This document shows, piece by piece, positions 10,295 to 21,749 of a stretch of 64,000 bases of DNA. This DNA is from Pezicula radicicola (Eukaryota > Ascomycota > Leotiomycetes > Helotiales > Dermateaceae): NCBI GenBank assembly GCA_003008705.1, contig PDUO01000056.1, positions 65,042 through 129,041 of the forward strand, written 5' to 3'. Numbering within the stretch: position 1 is the first letter of the stretch; each line of letters begins with the position of its first letter. The notes beneath the pieces are model-generated. The model searched no databases. It saw only the letters and a program-made list of their open reading frames with translations, and had not been told where the DNA came from. Both the position numbers and the translations under genes were made by a program.

Positions 10295-11908
10295 ATGGAA
10301 TTCAGTACTCTCAAAATTTCGTTCTCGTTTGCCCTTCTTTACGTCGTCTACAAGATTGCCACCTCAGTCTACGATGTCTATTTTGGCCCGTTGAGCAAGT
10401 TTCCTGGGCCAAAGCTCCACGCCTTCTCAAGCGCACCTTTGATTAGAACAATGGTCACAGGAAATGACAATCTAGACATCCCAGAACTCCACCGAAAATA
10501 CGGACTAATCGTGCGAATATCACCACGCGAGCTCTCGTTCGCCGGCGGCGCTCAAGCTTGGAAGGACATCTACGGCTTCCACGCCAACAATCAGGGTGGC
10601 ATACACAAAGACAAGAGATTCTATGCCTTACACATCAACAAAGTCGATTCCCTCGCTACGGCGGACAATGCCAACCACAGTCGGCAACGCAAGATTCTAT
10701 CTCATGCCTTCAGTGACAAGGCTTTGAAAGAGCAGGAATTCATGCTCAAGCATTGGACTCAGAAGCTCACGAGCAAGCTAGCTGAGCGTGCCAATGGCGT
10801 GGATCAGACCGACATGCTCAAGTACTACAACTGCACGACGTTCGACATCATGGGGGACCTGACCTTCAATGAGGGCCTCAACAGTAAGTTTATTTTATAT
10901 TCCGGGATAGCCTCTTAATATAATAACTACAATAGAGAATAATAAGTAAAATTACTAGTGCTTGATGATTCTGAGTACTCTCCTTGGGTCAAGGCCATCT
11001 TCGCAGGTGTCAAGTCCAGCACTATCTTCCGCGGGATAAAATACTGGAGCTGGTTCACAAACTATCTGGTGGAAAACGTCGTTTTCAAGAACCCAAACAT
11101 ACGAAAGAAGCAGATGGAACACTGGAACTATTCGAAGGACCGAGTCGACCGGCGACTCCAGCGGACTCCGGAACATCCTGATCTGTGGACCAAGATCCTC
11201 GAGAAAAGTAAAGGGCCCGACGGTCTGTCGTTGGGAGAGTACCACTCCATCGCTGAAGTGTTCATGCTCGCCGGCACAGAGACGACTGCCACTGCGTTAT
11301 CCGGAACAACATACCACCTCCTCCGCAGCCCACAGTACCTGGAGAAGCTTACTAAAGAAATTCGTGAAGCATTCTCTAGTTTTAAAGACCTTGACCTCGA
11401 GTCTCTGGCACGCCTCAAGTATCTGCATGCTGTTCTGCAGGAGGCCTTGCGTATGTACCCACCCGTACCAAACGCCCTTCCGCGCACGATTCCAAAGGGC
11501 GGTGCAACTATCTGCGGAGAACATGTTCCTGGTGGCACTACTGTTGGCGTACACCAGCTCTCAACGTACAGGATGGAACAGAACTTCAAGAAGCCATACG
11601 AATTCCATCCGGAGCGTTGGCTCGGCGATCCAGAGTTCAAGGACGACCATCTGGATGCCCTAGAGCCGTTTAGTGTCGGACCCAGAAATTGTCTTGGCAA
11701 GGTACGTTCTATGATCCGTGAATGGAATCAAATGCTGATACTTTTGTAGAACCTCGCTTGGCATGAGATGCGCTTGATTTTAGCGTCTACCCTGCTACAC
11801 TTCGACCTTAAGCTGTGCGATGAATCGGGCGATTGGAATGATCAAAAGGTGTACACACTGTGGGAAAAGAAGCCTCTATGGTGTACTCTGACGCCTGTGA
11901 GGAGATAG
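10295..11908 (+). CDS. Cytochrome P450 monooxygenase
   Basis: Exons 10295-10883, 10959-11701 and 11750-11908 (introns of 75 and 48 bp, phases 1 and 0) encode 496 residues, the normal P450 length. An N-terminal membrane anchor (residues about 8-27) is followed by the FPGPK hinge. The I-helix has AGTETT (301-306), the K-helix EALR (358-361), the meander PERW, and the haem loop FSVGPRNCLGKNLA with Cys at about 441. The second intron splits the haem motif just after CLGK. Sequence style resembles the fungal isotrichodermin C-15 hydroxylase-like group (CYP65 and relatives), ER-bound enzymes that oxidise secondary metabolites using a P450 reductase. No other biosynthetic genes flank it, so the substrate is unknown. 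Start: first in-frame ATG before the anchor. Confidence 0.9.
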
Positions 11909-11978
11909 TGCGTGTTTGGACGGCAGTTTGGCCATATCGTGAAGTTTGTCCGTTTCCTTAGCTTGTTGTTTAAATTCG

Positions 11979-13600
11979 TCAGTCAGGGGTTGTGATAGAG
12001 ACTTTCCTAAGACGACCGTTGCGGAAAGCCGATGGCAGCTTGAACTCTGGCCTTCTACCATCCCATTCACCATTCTGGTATGCTTCCTGCAAACGTTGAA
12101 ATCCTGTGTGCGTGGGAGTAAATCCAATCCAGTTGGTAACTGGCGTGTCTAGATACTTCAGTTCATCAAGAGTCAGGACCGGAAGCAGGGTAGCATCGCC
12201 TAAGGGTGATTCGCTAATCCCGAAAGCGGGATCACTGACGGAGAGAGCGCCAGTTTTGGTGTTCTTGACGAACTCGTGCATTCTGAGCATCTCCCCTACC
12301 TCAGCTCTGTCTTCTTCTTCTAGGCGTGCTGCTGATCGAGTTCGGTGGGCAATGGGTGTGCTGTCCAGGTTTTCAACTTCAACGTTCCTGTAAAGTCCTT
12401 CAAGACGCTCTGCTTCCTTATCTACTTTGTCCTTTAGCTCCTGCGCAGTAAGTCCACGGCCATCGCTTGCGAAAAGCCTCTTATCTCGAAGTGCATCCGA
12501 AAAACTCCTGAAAGTTTCAAGTTGATTGCGGCTATATCTTCCCGGAGAGTCGTCCCAGAAACACGCATTCAAGAATGTCCCAAATTGCTGCCCTTCGGAA
12601 TTGTCCCAATTATCTCTCGGAAATTCTTTGATAGTAGTCCTCCAAAATTCTGCTAGGGAGATATTGTCACCGATAGACTTGAAATCTTTCGCCGTCAAAT
12701 AGTCTTTCCATTCATCAGTCAGCATTCCATCTCTATAAGGTTCTTCAAGCATCCATCTACTCCATCTCGTCACAACCTCTCGAGAATCGATATGCGATAC
12801 CGTAAACCATTCTTTATGATTTCTACGACACTGAGAGCAGTATTGAACCTTGCGGGACCCTACAAGCTCCGTATGAATAATAGCCTCAAGCCTCTTCGCA
12901 TGCGGCATCCGTGGGGTGTGACTGATTATTTCAGGACGTGACAGACATCGAGCTAGCTCATGTGCTCTGTGCTCTGGATGGTGCTTCGAAAAGCCAATTT
13001 TCAACTCCCCGAGAGTGCTGGAATTCAATTAAGACCGGAGAATGTATACGTATCCCATTCCATGTCCCTGAATTTCACTTGGACTTAACGGAGCGTTTAT
13101 TTTTCGTCGGACTTCTTCGCTGACACGGATTTTGTCGACTACACCGCTTTTGAAGGGTTTGAGGGCAGGAAAGAAGCCAGGACCTAGTTCGATTTTTTGC
13201 GTATCTCTGCGGTGATATGGCCTCGCCGTTCACACAGTTTTGAGAGACGGATCGTCAAGCGAAGCATCCAGTTTCTGAAATGTGCAGGATCTTTGTGTTT
13301 TGGCTTTGGAGTTGAGATGCAGAGCTTTTTGGCTTGTTCAATCTTTTGAGAACTAGTGATTATAAATCGGACATTTAAAGTTCCTGTTGGTTGCGGCGTA
13401 TCTGACGACATGGCGTTGATTTCGCTAGACGGGTAGGTGGCAGGAAGACGCCAGCAACTGCATCGCATCTTGTGGGTTTTCGACTTGCTTAAGGTGGTTC
13501 GAAATGATGGATTGAAGGTCATTTTTTGGAAATTAATACTTAAACTAAGAATTGTTGGCCAAGAATCGGCGACATCAGCCACTTGAGATTTCCGCGGCAT
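11979..13600 (-). pseudogene. T5orf172/DUF1766-domain gene, broken
   Basis: Minus-strand pieces form one gene. The 5' part (13600 to about 13215) has a Cys-rich MRCSCW segment. The middle part (about 13214-13029) ends GMGYVYILRS. An in-frame TAA at 13031-13029 follows, and then the frame runs open to 11979 with LGELKIGFSKHHPEHRAHEL, KRLEAIIHTEL and KVQYCSQCRRNHKEWF. GYVYILRS, KIGFSK, R, the His/Glu pair and HKEWF are hallmarks of the T5orf172 (GIY-YIG-related) domain found in fungal proteins of unknown role. The stop replaces a codon most simply read as CAA, and a frameshift near 13215 separates the first two parts. An unrecognised intron could explain the frameshift but not the stop. Confidence 0.68.
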
Positions 13601-14232
13601 GGTGTTACGTATAGATCGCTAAAAGTGTTCGCTGAATGTGTATTTTCGAGGATGGTTTTGGACTTGAATTTCGAAGATTTGGTAGTAGTCAGAGAGACTT
13701 CAGTGTTCTCTTATGAGGAGGTGTTCAGTAATTGCTGCGCCGCAACAGGCAGAAAGTGAAACAATGCACATTTCTTCTGGAAGTATCTGCGAGGCCATGC
13801 ACAAAGCACTGGTAACTATTGAGCGAAATGCCGCTGAAAGTTGGGGTTTTGTCCTTGATTTAGCGAGGAGTGTTCATTCGGGATCCTATCTTGTTTAAGT
13901 CATTTTACCCTGCAGGGTGCCCGGTGCCGACTCAAAATCACCAGTGACTTTTTAGCCCACAACACCAGGATATAGTCAATCATGCATCTCGCAGTCTTGT
14001 GTCGTATACCCTTACTTCGCATGTGAAGTATATTCTGGTTGTGTGGAGGAGGGGAAGTGAATCTTACTGTAAGTGCACCTTTATATAAGTAGAGCTGTCC
14101 TTCGTTAGTTGGTGTTCTCGTGTATTAATTTATATTGAGTTACTGTCGACTTTACTCATAACACATTTTGCCCTCTTTTTTTAAACCTAATACCGCATCT
14201 ATATCATTGAAAGGCAAATCAGTCAGACCAGG
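13601..14232. other. Spacer, no gene seen
   Basis: Contains only a 61-codon ORF without recognisable features and a T-rich stretch near 14170. The region just left of 14233 may hold lost exons of the GST relic. Confidence 0.4.
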
Positions 14233-14469
14233 TCTCTCTTGTTAGACCTTGACTCCCTTCGAAGAGATCCGGGCCCTTGGCTATTTGGCCTTGAGAAGCC
14301 AACCGCCCTTGACGCACACCTAATCATGTTTTTACTTAGGCTTCGTGATGTTGAGAGAGGAGACCTAATACAATCAGGGCTAGAAAGTTATATTGATCTG
14401 GCCATGAAGATAGATGATTTCCAGCAAGTTATGAAGGGAAGACGCACAATACCTCCTGACAACTATTGA
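14233..14469 (+). pseudogene. C-terminal fragment of a glutathione S-transferase-like gene
   Basis: About 78 codons ending in TGA at 14467-14469 carry DPGPWLFGLEKPTALDAHL, then LLRLRDVERGDLI and VMKGRRTIPP. These match the C-terminal helical domain of fungal GST-like proteins, in which a conserved Asp (TALDAHL) caps the core helix. The N-terminal thioredoxin-fold half is not visible upstream. The piece is either a last exon whose other exons I cannot find or, more likely, a truncated copy. Confidence 0.65.
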
Positions 14470-15231
14470 TGTCATCGATTAAAGTCAAGGGTAGCGTCTT
14501 GAAATGTCTAGTATACATAACCTTACTAGTACTGAAGATATATATTTAAATAACATGGAAACTATAACCGACTCGTGAGGGGGCCAAAAGAGGATCCCCT
14601 GGACATGATCCAACTGACTTATTAGTGATCCCAATGAGGATGAATCTATATGAATATGAGTTTCATAATTCATACTGATTTGACGAGGCCGAACAGGGAA
14701 ATCGTTGTGATTTACAGAAGCTATAGATGATACCTTCTTGCTTTCGGAACTTTCTTTTCTTTTCTTGAGATTCTAGTTAGAGTAGCAACCAAAACCACTC
14801 GATTCGGATCAGAATCTAATAGGTAGTTAAAGTAAATAAAATATTGACAACGAGCTTGTAGATAACAATTAATAATTAGTCTCTTATTTCTCTAATTTCT
14901 ACCTAAAATTACACGACCATCCCAGATCTTGAGACCTTAGGTTGAGGTCAAGTGCAATTTGGTGCACTGATAGTACGTGGAGGCAGTTGTGGTTGCGGTG
15001 GACTGGCAAAGACATAACCCTAATAAGGCAGCGACGTCTCTTCTATGCTTTACCATATTAAAGCATACAATCATATCCTCAATTATCTCACGCAGAAAAA
15101 TAATAGCTAAGGCACTAGTATATAACCTTAGCATAGACCTCACTAGAAAACCTCATACCACTCTTACTATACACCTACCAACGCACAAACGTGCAATACC
15201 TCCTACCCCTACTTTCAAGTTCCCTCGGCAA
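14470..15231. other. AT-rich spacer, no gene seen
   Basis: No domain-bearing ORF. Near 15100-15230 the plus strand becomes strongly A/C-rich, part of the composition switch associated with the minus-strand gene that follows. Confidence 0.4.
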
Positions 15232-15579
15232 TCAATAATACTTACTCCGCGGATTCTCCAACCCCTCAAACCCCTTACTATCCCTATAAGCCGTAGCAAG
15301 TCCAGTATGAACAATCAAAGCCGCCCTCGACTGACCTAGTACTTTCTCCCATCTCTTCAAACTCATTAAATACATATTATTCCCATGCATCCAATCCGAT
15401 AAAGCTACTATAGTCAGAACTTTCGCTTCCCAAGAACTAGCACCATGGGTTATGAGAACTTGGAAAAGCCATTCTCGACAGCAGAGATTGTTATAGTGGT
15501 CTTTTGGGATTGTGTCGGAGAGGTCGTCGATGTTGGGACTCCAACCGTAGTTTGTTCTTGTTACAACTGGTTTTGAGTT
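15232..15579 (-). pseudogene. Partial copy of the small helical-domain family (paralogue B), no start codon
   Basis: The minus-strand frame is open from a stop at 15582-15580 to TGA at 15234-15232, 115 codons without an early ATG. It contains CREWLFQVLITHG, then SWEAKVLTIVALSDWMHGN and LKRWEKVLGQSRAAL, which line up with CREWLQIVLRHCG, the SPRKAKSHAKKAMPEG segment and EPFWKNLLGDRPG of the gene at 15982-16470, its neighbour on the same strand. Either an upstream exon with the start was missed or the 5' end is lost. The coding strand is A/C-rich at its start and G/T-rich at its end, like its relatives. Confidence 0.6.
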
Positions 15580-15981
15580 TTAGGGCGGGGGGTTGGGGGG
15601 TTTGTGGTTTTGATCGCGAGAATGCGAGACCCATGTTGAGGTGCTTGGTTTGGATTGATTGGTGGTTTTTTGTGATTATTATGAGTTGGGAAGGAGAACC
15701 CCGAAATGCTTTCTTCTATGACATCTACTAAGCAAATGTCAAGCTTGTAATCTCCTTAGTGTGTGCTAATTACTGAGTCCGTTCTTATTCTGGTCCAATC
15801 TTTAAAAGTTAAGCGACCAACCCAACGTTATCAACACGGCACCATAAAACATTAATAATAACTAACATCCCCCAAAACTCCAGCCCATCCATACGCTGTA
15901 AAGTAAACACTATCACAACCCCCCTCCCAACTCCTCCAAAAACTAAAATACCCTCCTAAACCCCACAACCCTCACCAGTCC
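15580..15981. other. Spacer between two tandem helical-domain genes
   Basis: G/T-rich then A/C-rich on the plus strand. It probably holds the upstream region of paralogue B and the 3' end of paralogue C; no separate gene is seen. Confidence 0.4.
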
Positions 15982-16470
15982 TCAAGCACCAACCTTCCCC
16001 CTCCCCTCCCTCTCCTCCTCCCTTAACCTCTCCAACAACCGATAAAAACTCGTCCCCGGCCTATCCCCAAGTAGATTCTTCCAAAACGGCTCATTCAATC
16101 TAGCCAACAAATCGGTTCCAAAAGTCCCCTCAGGCATAGCTTTCTTAGCATGAGATTTAGCTTTTCGAGGACTATATCCACAATGTCTTAAGACGATCTG
16201 AAGCCATTCTCTACATTCTCGATTTGAGGCATTTGGGCCTGGGAGACTGACTCCGAGTTTACTTTGGAGGGAGTCTTTGGGAGGAGTGGTGGATTGTAGA
16301 TTTATTTGAGTTGATGTTGGTATTGGTGTTGGTGCTGGTGCTGATGGAGGTATTTGTGTTTGTGTTTGTTGTGTTGGTGCTGCGTAGTCTGTGTGTAGTG
16401 ACTCGTAGGTTGGTGGTGGTGGAGAGGGGGCTGATTTCATGGCCTGTTGCGACGACGATGATTGACCCAT
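15982..16470 (-). CDS. Small protein with possible N-myristoylation site and SAM-like helical domain (paralogue C)
   Basis: Single exon, 162 residues, ATG at 16470. It opens MGQSSSSQQ, which has Gly2 and Ser6 as in N-myristoylated proteins, so membrane attachment is possible (inference). Residues 12-80 are Pro/Thr/Gln-rich. Residues about 82-152 are the conserved helical domain (NRECREWLQIVLRHCG, then GTFGTDLLARL and EPFWKNLLGD, then FYRLLERLREEE) shared with the genes at 3436 and 15232. I do not know a described family with certainty; a SAM-like bundle is the best structural guess. The gene is intact, and its tandem neighbour lacks a start. Codon choice moves from A/C-rich to G/T-rich along the coding strand. 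Confidence 0.62.
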   Translation of the reverse strand: MGQSSSSQQAMKSAPSPPPPTYESLHTDYAAPTQQTQTQIPPSAPAPTPIPTSTQINLQSTTPPKDSLQSKLGVSLPGPNASNRECREWLQIVLRHCGYSPRKAKSHAKKAMPEGTFGTDLLARLNEPFWKNLLGDRPGTSFYRLLERLREEEREGRGKVGA

Positions 16471-17498
16471 GTGGCTGGTATCCTTTGCCTTGAAGCTATC
16501 CTCACCCAGTGTTGAAGTTGATAGATTGTTGAAAGTGTGGATGAGGGTTGTGTATGAGGTAATGAGGTGAGAGATTTTGAGATTTTCGGTTACAACGGCT
16601 TGCAGGGTTTATCTGTAAGCGACCGCCACTAAATCTTTAGCATGTCATTGACCCCCACACATACCCACGAAATTGCATCATGGTGATCTCGCCAAGCTGA
16701 TCGCCAGCATGATAAACCTTTATTTTGTTGTCACATGGAGAATGAGGTTCTTTACTAGGTAGCATTAATTATCATCCCGAACTTCACTTCTAAATACCTA
16801 CAGAAATCTCCCGCTTTACAATCTTGTTCAACGACTCCACTTGTAAAGCACAACCAATTCAAAAAGTTCGAAACGGCCTCTATTTTTTACTCCCAAATCC
16901 CTCTCTTACCACATAGAATCTACAGGAACTATAACTTTCGTTCTTAAAACCCAAGGTAGGAAGGATTAATCTAAAGCCAAAGCTAAAGCTACTCATTCAT
17001 CTCAAGTACTTTAGCCTAAAAGACCAAGTGACGTGGTAAGGATTTCTAATCCCTGGTATTCATTCTAGTAAACCAATAGGCTTTATTAATTTGGGATGAG
17101 TTCGAAATTCGTGCGGACGAAAGTTGCTACGTTGAGACGTTTCCTCGGTGATGAGATGGAGGAATGGCCTAATCGCAGATGAAAGGTAGCGTTTCTTTGT
17201 TCTATAGTCTTTCAAGACTTCAGGTAACTCAGAAAGACAACTGCACTGTGTGGGATACAACAACAGAAGCCATCATTACCTAGCCATAGTTAGCTATCGT
17301 CAAGCGCCTGTGTCCCTCTTTTCAAACCAAAGATGATACCTAGAAATCAGTGCTATAAAATCAATTTTTCATTTGTTCTCCTTGGTCTGACTACCATTGT
17401 TCAGCCATAATCTACTTTTCCCCATCCCGAACTGCAGTACCGCCCATTTCGTAAGAGACCAACCACCCATTCAGCTAACAGTCACTCGCCAACACCAC
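16471..17498. other. Spacer, no gene seen
   Basis: No domain-bearing ORF on either strand. A minus-strand 67-codon ORF at 17060-17263 has no recognisable features. The first part is presumably the promoter of the minus-strand gene ending the previous entry. Confidence 0.4.
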
Positions 17499-18426
17499 TC
17501 AAGGTAAGTCACGTCTTTGAACACTTCCACTTGTCATCTCTGGTGCCAATTGTTCTGTGGGCTTGTCCTTGATGTTTTGCGTCGCCAACCCACCAAACAC
17601 GAGGGTAAGCACCGCCAGTAGCTCTGGCAGCACATACAGACAAAGTATAACAGCCAGGGAATTCGCATATGGCGCATATAAACTGTATACAACTATTGCG
17701 CTAGACGTGACACAGCCAATAACAACTCGGATCCATAAAAGCGGCAGAGTAAGAGCGACTGCATAGAGTAACTGTACGCATACAATGTTAGCAACGTCTT
17801 TCAATAGTTTAGACAAACACACATGTGTACGATTATCTCCCACACATGCCAGCTTTTGGTAGTATGAGTGCGCCAAAGCAGCGACTAATAGCACAGTTAT
17901 AATAACCAAACTGATCAGAAAGAGGAACTCCCCGAAAATTATCAGAATGGAAGCTTTAGCAGTGTATCCGGCCGCGATGAGCGCTACTCCAGTGAAAATG
18001 AGCAGGTGTATAACAAGCAACGCGAGCCATCCGAAGGTCGGATCCGGTCTTCTGCGATGATAATGACGACTGATTGCTTCTGTCAGTCATCTGATTCAAA
18101 GTTCACTTCAAGCAGGGCACTTACGCTTCATTTAAAACGCCTGCTATGGCGAGTAACAGGATTCCCGGTGCAATGCTGGTGAGGATAATGTTCTGAAAAA
18201 TGTGTTCAAGTATGAGATTTGGTCGAGGTTCCAGCTGAAATGCGTTGCTAATGATTCGGAGAACGCAGAATATGAAGACGTGGGTCCATCCAATAACTCC
18301 ATGCTTACCATGCCGTGCCATAGTGAATAGAACTGTGAGCATGGACAGGGTGTATGCTACCAGCCCGAAGATGGCGAGACCTTCTGAGCGCTTCTGCTCG
18401 GGAGACTTCTCCTCGAAGGACGACAT
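17499..18426 (-). CDS. Seven-helix-type fungal integral membrane protein (DUF7702-like)
   Basis: Two exons, 18426-18125 and 18051-17499, with a 73-bp phase-2 intron, give about 284 residues. Exon 1 holds two hydrophobic helices separated by ARHGKHGVIGW, then FCVLRIISNAFQLEP and a third helix. Exon 2 begins RRPDPTFGWLALL and supplies about four more helices, ending in a hydrophilic tail. The RHG...GW motif after helix 2 and the RxxxN motif in helix 3 are typical of the fungal DUF7702 membrane family, whose function is not known. A nearer acceptor at the same intron gives the wrong frame, so the chosen one is favoured. Confidence 0.65.
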
Positions 18427-19270
18427 TGTCGGTATGGATGAGGGTCGCCGACTGATGGATACGCACTTTAGAATGATGCGATTGGGTCTCGGATGTGAGC
18501 TTTTAAAGACGCCAGTACTCGGTGTAAATATGATGACGATGATGACAATGATGGATGTTGGTAAGTGAAGAGTGCAAGCAATGGAAAGAAAGCGCAGCTT
18601 AAATAGACATCTGGATTGATTAATGAGGAAGGAAGGAAGGAGTCTCGAGGTTATGTCACCGTACCAGTATAGGTAGGTATGTACATCATTCCTTCTACAT
18701 TAGGTGGAAGACGGCCGTCTGAGTTTCTTAAATGGCCGGAGCACAAACACTCATCTTCGAGAAGCTGCAGTAGAAGATGTAGAAGGGCAGCTTTCAAAGC
18801 GCAGACTTGCTCTTGTTAGACTGGCCGTTCCTGTATTTGGTGGTAGGCATGGCAGCATGTATAGTTCAAAGCTGCTTGGCAGAATTTGCGGCACTTCAAC
18901 AAACTCAGCATCTGTAAAAGAAACAAAAATACGTTTTGCTCGAAATCTGTGTCTCCTATCTCTGCCCAGCACAAGAAATGGCAATTGTTCTGAATTTGAT
19001 GCTGATTGGTTGAACTCCTCGAAGACCCCCCTGTAGAGCGTAGCGAGAAGGAGGAGAAACGAGTCAAGTCAAATTCAACGACACGCGCAGCACTGCCTTC
19101 TCAAAGCCCACCGCTAGAACGCGCTTCTGCCTGGTAGGTACCTTATATAGGCCTTTTATATTCCGCATAGATATAATGCAGAATGGTGTCTCTTTGCAAG
19201 GTCACTCGGTTTCCCTTCCACCTCGAGCCTTGGACTCGCCTTGAGCAGCGAAGCACCAACGGATAACTTC
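18427..19270. promoter_or_regulatory. Divergent intergenic region before the Zn2Cys6 gene
   Basis: 844 bp between the start of the minus-strand membrane protein and the start of a plus-strand regulator. Short ORFs here have no features. A GATGAY-rich stretch lies near 18530-18560. Confidence 0.4.
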
Positions 19271-20682
19271 ATGGGCGACGCTACAGTACCCCCCTCGCAG
19301 AGGCAGGCGAAGGCAAAGGGCAAGGGACCGCGACTTGGGCATAAGAAATCAAGACATGGCTGCCAGAGGTGTAGAGAGCGAAGGGTTAAGGTAGGCGGAT
19401 TGTCATGATTCTGTGTTCAAGACGTTATCGCGAAATCAAGCTCAGCGAGGCTCCCAAAGTGCGAGCTGTTTTCTAAGCGAGCCCCTTTTGTTACTCGTAC
19501 CCTGACCCCTTTGTACTCGGTTGTGTCGATGTCTTTGTGAGAGCGTTATGCTGACAGATCCAGTGCGACGAGACCCAACCCAGTTGCAAGAGCTGCCGAA
19601 AGCACATTGTGCCTTGTATATACAAAGACCGAAAGAGTAGCGAACCCCCCAGCACGAATACGTCAGACATAAGCAGTAGAAGTTTCCCGTTGCGCCAAGG
19701 ATATACCGAGCCTGAAACTGGAGCTACAGTAACTCTCCTCCCATATGCGGGTCCTAGTCTTCCTGAATTGAAGTCAAGGCGTCTGTTGGAACTGCGTCTT
19801 CTGCACAATTACACTACGAGGACTAGTACTACCATTCCAGCAACCCATAATCCGGACATACAAGAGTTATGGACAGTTGAAGTTCCAAAACTTGCACTGC
19901 ACAATGATGCGCTTCAGTACGGACTGTTGTCACTATCCGCTATGCATCTTGCAAGATTAGAGGCCGGCGACGCAGTTCTCTTGTCCGAGCACCGCAAGTA
20001 TCTTGATTTGGCACTTAGGGAACATCGAAAAGCCATTGACCATCTCAGTGTGGACACTGCTGATGCAATATGCTTTACATCAGTATTTATACTCTACATG
20101 GCCTTTGCGTCATTAAACGACCGATGCCTGGATCCTTATACCCCACCAATGGAGTGGCTCGATATGGCAAGTGGAGCATGCGGCATATTCAAAATTGCGT
20201 ACCTCTTTCTCAGCAAAGTGCCTACAGATGCGAAGATATTGGTAATTATAAAAGGCGCACCAGACATGACTAATGCGGACGAGATTTTCCACGAAAAGAA
20301 TCGAGAGGATCTTGGTTTTTTGTTGACGAGAGATCCTTCTGGCAGAGACATTCAAGAGCCATGGGATGAGGAAATACAGGAAACCTATGAGAAAACAATT
20401 AGCTATATTGGCTCTATTCGACTTGCCGTTCTCACTGGCGAGCATCCGATGGCTCTTCTACGCCGCCTTCTTGTATTTGCTTTATATATTCCTAAACATT
20501 TCACCAGGTTGGTCGAAGAACGCCAGCCACGGGCTCTAGTGGTGCTGGCTCATTATTTTGCTCTTGCAATGAAAGCGAGTGATATTTGGTGGATTGGAGA
20601 TGTGCCTCACAGGGAGATTGAAGGGATCAGAATAGCGTTACCTCTTGAATGGCAGGAGTTAATGTGCTGGCCTCTTTTATGA
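19271..20682 (+). CDS. Zn(II)2Cys6 transcription factor (UPC2-like group)
   Basis: Exon 1 19271-19390 and exon 2 19564-20682, separated by a 173-bp phase-0 intron, give 412 residues. The intron splits the zinc cluster: GCQRCRERRVK in exon 1 and CDETQPSCKSCRKHIVPC in exon 2. The six cysteines are 31, 34, 41, 48, 51 and 58, the exact C-X2-C-X6-C-X6-C-X2-C-X6-C spacing. The basic stretch KKSRHG precedes it. The remainder is a helical fungal regulatory domain with HNDALQYGLLSLSAMHL and a C-terminal LAHYFALAMKASDIWWIGDVP, as in sterol-regulator-like (Upc2/Ecm22-type) fungal factors. It should act in the nucleus as a DNA-binding regulator; targets are unknown. Confidence 0.85.
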
Positions 20683-21749
20683 TAGTTAGTAGGCTTGAAT
20701 TGAAGATTTATAATATATATCATGGGCTTCTGGTACAGAGAATGATGCACTCTTGAATGACAAAATTCGTTGCGGCACACACAACTGTCCAGTTACTACT
20801 CGAAAGACTCACTTTAGATTTCGACAAGTGAACCCGCAGGTATGGAATAGCCTACATGAGTAACGGGCATAATTAGAAAGTAATACAGAAACCTCAAGAT
20901 ATAAAACACAAGTGAATCTACACCATCCACTACCCACTATCCACCATCCACCAATCTACCCACACAACATGAGCAACCACAACGAAGACCAATCCAACCT
21001 ACAAACCAAACCAAACCAAACCAAACCCGACCTCTATCCCTCTCCTCTCCTCCCCTCCTCTCCTTCCCACTCTCTCTAAAAAGAAGCAACCTTCCTCTAT
21101 TCTATTCTACACTTCCACACCAAAGAATCCCAAAACAAGAACCAAAAATGAAAAAAATCATGAATAGGAAATTAGGGTTGTGGTTGTAGTTATAGTTAGC
21201 ATCTCCAGAAGTGAAGTAATATAGAAGCCAGGTAGTAAAGTAATTTTTTTTTTGTATAAATAATGATTTGATTATAGAGGAGGTCATTGATTGAACACTG
21301 TAGTTGGTACCTTCCGTACTTATGTTGGAAATAAGTAGACTGGTGTGAGGAATACTTGTTTTATTACCTCGAAGATAGGATAGCTTAGTTTTAAGATCAT
21401 AAATCACAGATCATACCCTGGAGGAGGAAAATGTTTATCAAATTATAGTTGATTAGTAGGAGTTTCTGTAAGTTATTTGCGGATATGTAGTATGTAAATT
21501 ATGTACAGTATAGTGTAGTGAGTACTCCATAGTAGGTTGAACATCAGCTTGAGATTGAGATTGAGGTTCAGATTCAGATTCAGAATTAGTCTATATATCT
21601 AGACACAGGGCTAACTCCATTCGACTTGACTCGACAGAACAGTCTTTGGGTAAGTACTCTACAGTTACAAGAAGTGATTATTCCAAACCCCTTCCCCAGA
21701 ACGCGGAACGCCACGAATGCCCTCCCTGCTTGTTGAACGTAGTGACAAT
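20683..21749. other. Intergenic spacer with CCAAA microrepeat
   Basis: No gene. It contains AAACC direct repeats near 21000-21030, a C/T-rich tract at 21035-21080, and AT-rich DNA to 21640. The right end is the 3' flank of the UBX gene. Confidence 0.5.

Noticed and set aside
11128..11700. Minus-strand ORF of 190 codons opposite the P450
   Set aside because: Antisense shadow of P450 exon 2.
17060..17263. Minus-strand 67-codon ORF
   Set aside because: No recognisable motif, no paralogue in the window, and no supported splice partner.
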